The position numbers were made by a program, and so were the translations under genes. A model generated the notes under the pieces. The model ran no database searches. It saw only the letters and a list, made by a program, of their open reading frames with translations, and had not been told where the DNA came from. 64,000 nt of DNA from Geodermatophilus sabuli (GTDB lineage: Bacteria > Actinomycetota > Actinomycetes > Mycobacteriales > Geodermatophilaceae): NCBI RefSeq assembly GCF_010686765.1, contig NZ_JAAGWF010000015.1:62001-126000 (forward strand), written 5' to 3'. Within the stretch, counting starts at the first letter, position 1, and every line of letters starts with the position of its first letter. Of the stretch, positions 31,885 through 38,882 are shown piece after piece.

Positions 31885-31976
31885 AAAAGCCTGTGAGTTC
31901 CGGTCCCGGTCATTGTGGTGACTCCACCGAACGTCCACGATGTCGCGGTGAAGTCCTCCGATGACGGGGCAGCGGC

Positions 31977-32570
31977 GTGACGGGGACGCCGGGTCGCCCT
32001 CTGAGCGCCGAACTCTCCGACCAGCTGCTCTCGGTCGCTGTCGACATCCTGGCCGACGAGGGCTGGGGCAGGCTCAACAGCGACCGGGTCGCCGCCCGAG
32101 CCCGCGCGGGCAAGGCAGGCATCTACCGACGGTGGCCGACGATGGCGGCGATGGCCCGACACGCGGTCGGGCGGTTCACCCTGGTCCCGGCTCCGCCGGA
32201 CTCGGGGTCCGTGCGCGACGACCTCGCCGCGCTCGTCGACCGCTGGCGGCACCCCCTCGACCGAGAGGAGCGAGCCGCCGCCAGCCTGGTGGGCGCCGCC
32301 CGCCACGACGAGGACCTGCGGGCCGGACTCGACGCCGCTCTGGTCCAGCCGCTGGCCGACGCGGTGGCGACCATCGGCACCCGCTCCGCCGAGCGCGGAC
32401 AGGTGCTGCCCGAGGCCCGCCTGGCGCTGCTCGGGTCGGTGCTCGAGGCGTTCTGGTGGCAGCGGCTGACCGCGGCGGCCGGGGCGATGACCGCGGCCCA
32501 GGTTCAGCGCGTCGTCGACGACGTCCTGCTACCGCTCCTGCAGCCGGCTCGCGAGGCCGCCGCCGTCTGA
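31977..32570 (+). CDS. TetR-family transcriptional regulator
   Basis: 197 residues from GTG 31977. The N-terminal HTH reads LLSVAVDILADEGWGRLNSD, then RVAARARAGKAGIYRRWPTM, the pattern of TetR/AcrR regulators. The C-terminal ligand domain (residues 60-195) has the TetR_C_16-like features DREERAAASLVGAARHDEDL and LALLGSVLEAFWWQRLTAAA. It probably represses itself through the palindrome at 31870. No obvious target operon is adjacent: menB and the small acidic gene lie upstream in the same direction and another TetR gene is convergent. Confidence 0.9.
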   Translation: MTGTPGRPLSAELSDQLLSVAVDILADEGWGRLNSDRVAARARAGKAGIYRRWPTMAAMARHAVGRFTLVPAPPDSGSVRDDLAALVDRWRHPLDREERAAASLVGAARHDEDLRAGLDAALVQPLADAVATIGTRSAERGQVLPEARLALLGSVLEAFWWQRLTAAAGAMTAAQVQRVVDDVLLPLLQPAREAAAV

Positions 32571-32621
32571 CCCCGGCTGCACCCGGGCGGGTCCCCGCCT
32601 GCCGCGGCCGGCGGGGACCGC

Positions 32622-33323
32622 TCAGCCGGTGCGGCGGACGGCGTCCGGCCAGCCGGGAGCGGTCGGCCTGGCCGTTCCGGCGTGCATCGGGCCGAGCCCC
32701 TCCTGGAGCTGACCGAGCACCTGGTCGGCCAGCGACTCGATGCGGGCCGCCGACCGGGCGGCGCTCACGTGGTCGCCGAGGACTGGACGCTGGCTGACCA
32801 GCAGCACGCGGACGGCCGCCAGCCAGGTGGCCGCGGTGAGCGACGCGGCGGTGACCGGGTCCGGTGCGGTGTACGGGCCGTCCGACCACGCCGCGGTCAG
32901 AGCCTCGGCCAGCCGGCGCTCCGCCTCGTGGACCAGTTCCAGTTCCCGGACGCGCAGTGCGGCCGACGCCTCGATCGTGGCGATGAAGCGGCGGCGCTGC
33001 TCGGTGGTGTGCGCGCCCGCCAGGGCGGCCACCATCCCGACGAGGTGCCTGCGCAACGCAGTCAGCGGCGGCACGCCCGGCGGTCGGGAACGCACCGCCT
33101 CCGCGGGGCCGTCGACCCAGGGCGTGCGGCCGTCGAAGAAGAGCTCCTCCTTCGTGCAGAAGTGGTTGAACACCGTCTGCACGGCGACGTCCGCCGTCGT
33201 GGCGATGTCGGCGATGGTGACCGCCTCGAAGCCCCGCTCGGCGAACAGGTCCTGGGCGACCGACCGGATGAGGGCGCGGGTCTGCGCCTTCTTGCGGGCC
33301 CGCCGGTCGTTCAGATCACTCAC
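32622..33323 (-). CDS. TetR-family transcriptional regulator
   Basis: 233 residues. HTH: ALIRSVAQDLFAERGFEAVT followed by IADIATTADVAVQTVFNHFC, with the usual TVFNHF/YYHF signature. The ligand domain runs from about 60 to 215. Distinct in sequence from the neighbouring TetR protein. It faces that gene tail to tail, with only 51 bp between stops. The DUF5946 gene begins upstream of it on the same strand and ends 9 bp before its GTG, so the two are probably co-transcribed. Confidence 0.9.
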   Translation of the reverse strand: MSDLNDRRARKKAQTRALIRSVAQDLFAERGFEAVTIADIATTADVAVQTVFNHFCTKEELFFDGRTPWVDGPAEAVRSRPPGVPPLTALRRHLVGMVAALAGAHTTEQRRRFIATIEASAALRVRELELVHEAERRLAEALTAAWSDGPYTAPDPVTAASLTAATWLAAVRVLLVSQRPVLGDHVSAARSAARIESLADQVLGQLQEGLGPMHAGTARPTAPGWPDAVRRTG

Positions 33324-33332
33324 CGTCGCAGC

Positions 33333-33845
33333 TTAACTGCGCTCGGTAGTTCGATCGGGCATGCGGGTCGGTTCGCGCCGCCAGTCGGCGAGCACCGCAC
33401 GCGCCCAGGTCTCGACCAGGACGGGCAGGTCGATGACGTCGAGGTCGGCGGCGACGTCGGCGATCGTCGTCCGCCAGGCCTCGGGTGCCTCGGCCACGTC
33501 GCCCGGCGGGGTGGGCACCGGCTCGGCGAGCCGTCCGGCGAGGTCGTCGAGGACCTCCGCGAGCCGCTGAGGGCCCGTGGCGCCGGGGTGCTGGGCGGCA
33601 TAGGCGCCGTCGGCCAGGGCGACGACGACGGCGACCTGCGCGTCGGTGACCTCCTCACGCAGACCCCGCAGGGTCTCCTCGAACAACCGGGTGCAGGCGG
33701 CGGAGACCCCCGCTGGCGCCGGGTCGTCCCCCCGGGCGGGGACGAGCACGCAGCCACACCCGGGGCACCGGACGCTGGTGTCGGCGCCGAGCCGGGCCGC
33801 GGGCGGCGGGGACGGGGACGGGGACACCCGCCGATCGTGCCCCAC
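33333..33845 (-). CDS. DUF5946 family protein
   Basis: 170 residues. The N-terminal CPGCGCVLVPA has the two-cysteine pair of the family, and ALADGAYAAQHPGATGPQRL corresponds to the family's conserved DxYAxQHPG motif; a second cysteine/histidine set is partly preserved (SAACTRLFEE). The function of the family is unknown; a metal site is likely. The start at 33845 is uncertain; a GTG at residue 7-8 is equally possible. Confidence 0.7.
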   Translation of the reverse strand: MGHDRRVSPSPSPPPAARLGADTSVRCPGCGCVLVPARGDDPAPAGVSAACTRLFEETLRGLREEVTDAQVAVVVALADGAYAAQHPGATGPQRLAEVLDDLAGRLAEPVPTPPGDVAEAPEAWRTTIADVAADLDVIDLPVLVETWARAVLADWRREPTRMPDRTTERS

Positions 33846-33893
33846 CCTCGCGGCCGCGCGGCAGGAGGCCCCGTCCGGGCCGCCGCCGTGCGA

Positions 33894-34886
33894 TCAGCCG
33901 ACGACGTCGGCCGGCAGCGCGCGGTACTCGGGCACGGTGACCATCGGCGGGCGCTCGTCGACGGCGACCGGTGTGCTGTGCGGCACGAAACCCATCCCGT
34001 CGTGACGGAACTGGGTGAGCAGGCCGCCGGCCTCCTCCAGCCGGTGGTCGGTCCGGCCGCGCCCGGCACGGGACAGCACCGTGGACACCACCTGCCCGGC
34101 CATCCGGCCCAGTGCCTCCTGACTCTGCGAGGTGTGGCGGCGGACGCCCAGGTCGACCTGGGCCAGCCCGGCGAGACCGGTCAGGTCCAGCAGGTCGATG
34201 AGCAGGCCGATCTCGACGCCGTAGCCGGAGACGAAGGGCACCTGCTCCAGCACCGAGCGGCGGCCGGCGTACTCCCCACCCAGCGGCTGGACGACGCCGG
34301 CCAGCTCCGGCCAGAGCGCGTTCAGCAGCGGGCGGGCGGTCAGCTCGGTCACCCGCCCGCCGCCGGCCGGACTGCTCACCCCGTCGGCCCGCAGTGGCCG
34401 CGTGTAGCAGCCCTTCACGTAGCTGGTCTGCGGATCGGTCAGCAGCGGGGTGAGCAGCGCCGGCACGTAGTGGGTGACGTCCCCGAGGAGGTCGGCGTCG
34501 AGGAACACCAGGAGGTCGCCGGTGGTGGCGGCCAGCGACTTCCACAGCGCCTCGCCCTTGCCCGGACGGGTGCCGTGGCCCGGCAGCACGTCGGCGGTCG
34601 AGACGACGTCGGCGCCCGCGGCCCGCGCCACCCGGGCGGTGTCGTCGGTGGAGTCGGAGTCGACCACGAGCAGCTCGTCGACCAGGGGGAGCCGCTGCAC
34701 CCAGTGGGAGCGCAGTCCGGTGACCAGGTCCCCGACCGTCGCCTCCTCGTCCCGCGCGGGCAGGACGACGCTGACCCGGTGCCGGCCGCGGCGCTTGGCG
34801 CGCAGCAGGGCGCCGGGGTCGACGTCGTCCAGGGACGGCGCCACGGTCGTGCGCTCGGCGAACCAGGCGCCCGCGTCGGGTCTCAT
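33894..34886 (-). CDS. gpgS: Glucosyl-3-phosphoglycerate synthase
   Basis: 330 residues from ATG 34886, GGAGAG upstream. GT-A glycosyltransferase of family GT81: the N terminus has FAERTTVAPSLDDVDPGALL, the nucleotide-binding region is VSVVLPARDEEATVGDLVTG, the metal-binding DxD is in LLVFLDADLLGD, and the acceptor-loop segments TSYVKGCYTRPL, QPLGGEYAGRRSVLEQVPFV and GYGVEIGLLIDL match GpgS. It transfers glucose from an activated donor to 3-phosphoglycerate, the first step towards glucosylglycerate and methylglucose lipopolysaccharides. It follows the membrane phosphodiesterase gene by 102 bp on the same strand. Confidence 0.94.
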   Translation of the reverse strand: MRPDAGAWFAERTTVAPSLDDVDPGALLRAKRRGRHRVSVVLPARDEEATVGDLVTGLRSHWVQRLPLVDELLVVDSDSTDDTARVARAAGADVVSTADVLPGHGTRPGKGEALWKSLAATTGDLLVFLDADLLGDVTHYVPALLTPLLTDPQTSYVKGCYTRPLRADGVSSPAGGGRVTELTARPLLNALWPELAGVVQPLGGEYAGRRSVLEQVPFVSGYGVEIGLLIDLLDLTGLAGLAQVDLGVRRHTSQSQEALGRMAGQVVSTVLSRAGRGRTDHRLEEAGGLLTQFRHDGMGFVPHSTPVAVDERPPMVTVPEYRALPADVVG

Positions 34887-34988
34887 CGCCCTACTCTCCG
34901 TGACCCGGCTGCGCCGGTGCCAGGTCCCGCCGTCCTGTTCATTCGATCGTCACCGGCTGTCCCGGAGCGGGCCGGACGCGACCCCGGA

Positions 34989-37139
34989 TCACACCCGGGC
35001 GTCGTCCCGCTGCAGCGCGGTGGCGCTGAGCGGTCCGACCGTCGCGCCCTCGCCGGTCGGCTCCGGATGGCCCAGGTCGGTCAGCCAGCCGCGGAACACC
35101 CGGTGCAGCCGCTCGGCGCCGACCACCTCGCCGGGCGGCCGGAACGAGCGGGGGTGCAGCAGGAAGCCGTGCTGCTGGGCCCCCCCGAGGCCGCCGTGCG
35201 AGCCCACGTGCGGCTCGAACGCCGAGGCCTCGTCGGTGTCGGGGTCGTAGCGGCTGTTGATGACGACGTCGGCGCAGGTCGCGAACCCCGACATCCGTGT
35301 CACCAGCCCGGCCGCGTGCACGCCGTAGACAGCGAGGGGGTCCTCGCCGATGACGATGCCCGTGGTCAGCCGGTGCAGCCCCTCGCGGCCGAGGACGACC
35401 GGCCCGAACTCCTCGGAGTGCACGAGCAGGAAGCCGACGCCGTCGTGGTCGACCAGGCCGGGCAGCAACCCGGGCCAGTGCCGCTCGATCTCCTCCAGCG
35501 ACACCCGGCCGGGGATGTCGGGGAACGAGACCATCGCGGTGTGCCCGGACACGGCCACGACCACGCCGGGCGCCACCCGGGGCACCGAACCGGCCCGCTC
35601 GGGCAGCTCGTGCGAGTGCGGCACGTCGGCGGCGCGCTCGACCCGTTCGCGCAGCCGGCGGGCGATCGGTCCGGCGCTCTCCGCCAGCGCGGCACCGACC
35701 TGCCAGGCCTCGGTGAGCCGGCGGCTGTCGCGCGGGCCGGTCAGGTGCGGCTCCGGCAGCGCGCCGGGTGCGCCGCAGAGCCGGCCGACCAGCTCCTCGA
35801 TCGACTCCCCGAACCGGGCGGCGAACGCCTCGCCCTGGGTCTGCCCGTGGTCGGAGAGGCAGACCAGGTGGTACTCCCGCGGGGCCAGCTGGGCGGCCCG
35901 GTGCAGCCGGCCGATCTGCTGGTCGATGGTGCGCAGCACCGCGAGGCTGTCGGCGCGCTCCAGGCCCGCGTGGTGGGCGGCCTCGTCGTAGCCGAGGAAG
36001 TCCGCGTAGGCGACGGGTCGCCCCGCCATCATGTCCTCGAGCAGGGCGAACACGACGACGTCGCGCGCGATCACCGTCGTCCCCGGACGGGCGAGGGGGT
36101 AGATGCCGCCGCGGGACACCCGCGGCCGGACGTCGTCGCGGCGCTCCCGGGCCGCGGCGAGCAGCTCGCGGTGGATGTCCACGGCCGACACCGCGATGGT
36201 CCGCAGCGCGTTCACCGGGTTGGCGAAGTAGGCGTAGTACCCGGAGCCCACCCGCTCCCGGGCCTGCCGGGCGCGCCGGCTGGTCGCGGGGACGACGTGC
36301 GAGAGCGAGCTCATCGTCAGGCTCACGTGCGCCGCGTCGCCGGTGAACAGGTTGCCCCGGCTCGCGCCGCCGCCGGAGAGCAGGCCGCGGCCGTCGGAGT
36401 GCGCGCGCTCGAGCTCCGCGGCGTCCAGCGGGGAGGAGACGCGGACCATCCGGTCGCGGGCCTTGTCGTACCAGCGGAAACCGGGGATGTCCTGGTTGGA
36501 GCCGTGCAGGATGCCCATGACAGCCGCGCCGGTCTGCGAGCTCCAGTCGGTGTGCCAGGAGGTCAGCGCGTGGCTGCCCGAGCGCAGCCACGCGGCCAGG
36601 TTGGGCATGGAGCCGTCCCGGACGGCGCGGCGGGCGGTGTCGAAGGACAGCGCGTCGATCTGCAGGAACACCACGCCGGGGGGCAGCGGCGCAGCCCCCG
36701 GCGTCGGGCGGGCCCGGCGGCGGGCGCGGCGGAAGAACAGCTCGTCCTCGTCGATGGCCAGCACGCTGCTGACCAGCCCGGAGACCGCGGCCATCCCGAC
36801 CCCGACGGTGACCGCGGTGCGCAGGTTCTCGATGACCACGCCGGGGACGAGGAACGACAGCCCCAGCACCGCCGCCCCGAGCAGCAGGAAGCTGCCCAGG
36901 CCGAGGGTGAGGAAGGCCAGCGGCAGCGCGATCCGCATGACCAGCGGCCAGACCACGGCGGTGAGCAGCCCCAGGAGCAGCGCGATCACCGGCGGCTGCC
37001 ACCAGGAGTCCATGGTGAAGTCGGCCAGCCACGAGTCCAGCGCGGCCAGCGCGGCGGTGGTGGCGAGCCAGGTGAGCAGCACGCGGGCCGGCGTACGGCC
37101 CCGCCGCACCACCCGGCCCGGGGTGGCGGGACGGGTCAT
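34989..37139 (-). CDS. Membrane protein with holin-like helices and type I phosphodiesterase/alkaline phosphatase domain
   Basis: 716 residues from ATG 37139, whose ATGA overlaps the stop codon of the DedA gene. Residues 20-125 hold three to four membrane helices of the phage-holin (superfamily IV) type (PPVIALLLGLLTAVVWPLVM). Residues 150-690 are an alkaline-phosphatase-superfamily domain: GVVFLQIDALSFDTARRAV (metal-ligand Asp), TSWHTDWSSQTGAAVMGILH with the nucleophile position, ADFLGYDEAAHHAG and CLSDHGQTQGEAF (Asp-His pair). The catalytic domain would face outside or inside depending on topology; targets may be lipid or teichoic-type phosphodiesters. Related two-part proteins are common in actinobacteria but poorly studied. 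Confidence 0.85.
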   Translation of the reverse strand: MTRPATPGRVVRRGRTPARVLLTWLATTAALAALDSWLADFTMDSWWQPPVIALLLGLLTAVVWPLVMRIALPLAFLTLGLGSFLLLGAAVLGLSFLVPGVVIENLRTAVTVGVGMAAVSGLVSSVLAIDEDELFFRRARRRARPTPGAAPLPPGVVFLQIDALSFDTARRAVRDGSMPNLAAWLRSGSHALTSWHTDWSSQTGAAVMGILHGSNQDIPGFRWYDKARDRMVRVSSPLDAAELERAHSDGRGLLSGGGASRGNLFTGDAAHVSLTMSSLSHVVPATSRRARQARERVGSGYYAYFANPVNALRTIAVSAVDIHRELLAAARERRDDVRPRVSRGGIYPLARPGTTVIARDVVVFALLEDMMAGRPVAYADFLGYDEAAHHAGLERADSLAVLRTIDQQIGRLHRAAQLAPREYHLVCLSDHGQTQGEAFAARFGESIEELVGRLCGAPGALPEPHLTGPRDSRRLTEAWQVGAALAESAGPIARRLRERVERAADVPHSHELPERAGSVPRVAPGVVVAVSGHTAMVSFPDIPGRVSLEEIERHWPGLLPGLVDHDGVGFLLVHSEEFGPVVLGREGLHRLTTGIVIGEDPLAVYGVHAAGLVTRMSGFATCADVVINSRYDPDTDEASAFEPHVGSHGGLGGAQQHGFLLHPRSFRPPGEVVGAERLHRVFRGWLTDLGHPEPTGEGATVGPLSATALQRDDARV

Positions 37140-37849
37140 GCCGGTCCGCAGGGTGAGCGGTCCGGATCCGTCTCGTGGGGGCGTCGGGCCGGCGGGATCC
37201 GGCCCGATCCGACGCGGCCCCGGTCCTCGTCGTCCGCCGGTGGCTCCGGGTGCCCGTCGTGTCCCGCCGAGCGCCGGCGTCGCGAGCTCACCGCGTTGAG
37301 CACCGCACCGACGAGGAGCACCAGCCCGGTGGCCAGCAGGACGGCGGTCAGCGGCGAGTCGAAGACGCCGCCGCTGACGACCCCGAGCAGCGCGTAGGCC
37401 ACCGCCCAGAGGAAGGCGGCCAGCAGCGAGGCAGGGAGCAGCCGCCGCCACGGGTAGGCCAGGGCGCCCGCGGCCAGCAGCACCGGGATCCGTCCCGCGG
37501 GCAGCAGCCGGCCCGCGACGACGATCTGCCAGCCGTGCCGGCGGAACTGGTCGCGGACCTCCTCGATCCGTTCGGCGTGCTGGCCCCGGGCGACCCAGCG
37601 GACCGCCGACGGGCCGCCGAACCGGCAGATCGCGAAGGTGACGACGTCCCCGATCCAGGCGGCCAGGGTGGCGACCGCCACCACCAGCGGCAGGTTCAGG
37701 CCGTGCGCGGTGACCGCGAAGGCCGCCCCCGCGCCGACCAGGGCGCCGGTCGGCACCACGGGCACGACCGAGCCGAGCAGCACGCCGCCGAAGAGCACCG
37801 GGTAGCCGATCGCCGAACCGTCGGTCCACGCCGCGGCGAGCGCGCTCAC
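37136..37849 (-). CDS. DedA/VTT-family membrane protein
   Basis: 237 residues from GTG/ATG 37849. Features of the DedA superfamily are VVPVVPTGALVGAGAAFAVT, FAICRFGGPSAVRWVARGQH, and the R-x-x-P/G segment VVAGRLLPAGRIPVLLAAGA with the functionally important arginine. About five membrane helices; the last 45 residues are polar and charged. DedA proteins act as phospholipid or undecaprenyl-phosphate scramblases/flippases. Overlaps by 4 nt with both neighbours, in the middle of a three-gene envelope operon. Confidence 0.9.
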   Translation of the reverse strand: MSALAAAWTDGSAIGYPVLFGGVLLGSVVPVVPTGALVGAGAAFAVTAHGLNLPLVVAVATLAAWIGDVVTFAICRFGGPSAVRWVARGQHAERIEEVRDQFRRHGWQIVVAGRLLPAGRIPVLLAAGALAYPWRRLLPASLLAAFLWAVAYALLGVVSGGVFDSPLTAVLLATGLVLLVGAVLNAVSSRRRRSAGHDGHPEPPADDEDRGRVGSGRIPPARRPHETDPDRSPCGPA

Positions 37850-38655
37850 GGTGTCGCCGTCCCGGTGGGGAGGACCACCGGCCGCCCCGGCTGGGTGACC
37901 GCGACGTGGGTGCCCAGGCCGCGGCCGGCCACGGCGGCGGCGAAGGTGTGCGGTGGCTCGACCAGCAGTGCCCGCATCCGGCTGCCCAGCCCCGGCAGCA
38001 CGGTGCTGCCGCGGACGGCGAGGGTGCCCCAGTGCACCGGGACGGCGATCCGCGGGCGCAGCCGGGCGACGGCCTCGGCCGCCTCCGCCGGGTCGAGGTG
38101 CCCCGGCCCCAGGGTGGGGCCCCAGCCCCAGACCGGCAGCAGTGCGACGTCGATCCCGCGGTCGCCGAGCAGGTGCATCTCGTCGAACAGGCCGGTGTCG
38201 CCGCTGACGTAGACCGTCCGACCGCCGCCCTCGACCAGGTGGCCGAGGGCGCTCGTGTCCGGACCGTGGGTCAGCCGCGGGCCCCAGCGGTGCCCGGTGT
38301 GGCGGGCCGGGACGGCCGTGACCCGCAGGGCGCCGTGGTCGAAGGACTCACCCGGCAGGAGCTCGACGACCTGCCGGAAGCCCCGGCCGCGCAGCCACCC
38401 CCCGGCGCCGCGGGGGACGGCGATCGGCACGTCCGGGTCCAGCAGCCGCAGCGAGGGCAGGTGCAGGTGGTCGGCGTGCAGGTGGCTGATCAGCACCAGG
38501 TCGACGCCCGCCCAGGTCTCGGGGGACGGCGCGGGGACGACGCGCCGCAACGGCCCCACCCGCCCGGTGAGCAGCGGGTCGGTCAGCAGGGTGTGCCCGG
38601 CCAGCTCGACCCGCACGGTCGAGTGGCCGAGGAAGTGCAGCACCGGCTCGCTCAC
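37846..38655 (-). CDS. Metallo-beta-lactamase fold hydrolase (UlaG-like)
   Basis: 269 residues from GTG 38655; GATACT sits six bases upstream, compatible with a leaderless promoter. ATG 38685 would add ten residues. The metal motif HxHxDH is LISHLHADHLHLPSL, followed by VTAVPARHTGHRW, YVSGDTGLFDEM and the C-terminal HWGTL, the arrangement of the UlaG/lactonase-like branch including NAPE-PLD-like phospholipases. Substrate unknown, but linkage with a DedA protein and a membrane phosphodiesterase suggests lipid or cell-envelope phosphate metabolism. Confidence 0.88.
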   Translation of the reverse strand: MSEPVLHFLGHSTVRVELAGHTLLTDPLLTGRVGPLRRVVPAPSPETWAGVDLVLISHLHADHLHLPSLRLLDPDVPIAVPRGAGGWLRGRGFRQVVELLPGESFDHGALRVTAVPARHTGHRWGPRLTHGPDTSALGHLVEGGGRTVYVSGDTGLFDEMHLLGDRGIDVALLPVWGWGPTLGPGHLDPAEAAEAVARLRPRIAVPVHWGTLAVRGSTVLPGLGSRMRALLVEPPHTFAAAVAGRGLGTHVAVTQPGRPVVLPTGTATP

Positions 38656-38882
38656 CGCGCCAGTATCGACCTCGGGGGTGACCATCCAGAACCGGATTGA
38701 CCCTTCCGGGGAGACCCTGACCACCGGCCAAGCCCGCTCCGGCCTCGCCTCGGCCCTCCTCGCGGGCCTCCTCGCCGCCCCGGCCCTCCCCGCGTTGATC
38801 ATGCGGTTGTTGCGCGCGACACGCGACGACCTGCCGCGACGACCGGCAACGAGCCCATGGTCGACGAGGAGACCCGCGTGCC

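Noticed and set aside
32682-37397. A 1571-residue open frame on the plus strand
   Set aside because: It is the antisense shadow of the TetR, DUF5946, gpgS and phosphodiesterase genes; composition is Arg/Gly/His-rich without family features, as is normal in GC-rich genomes.
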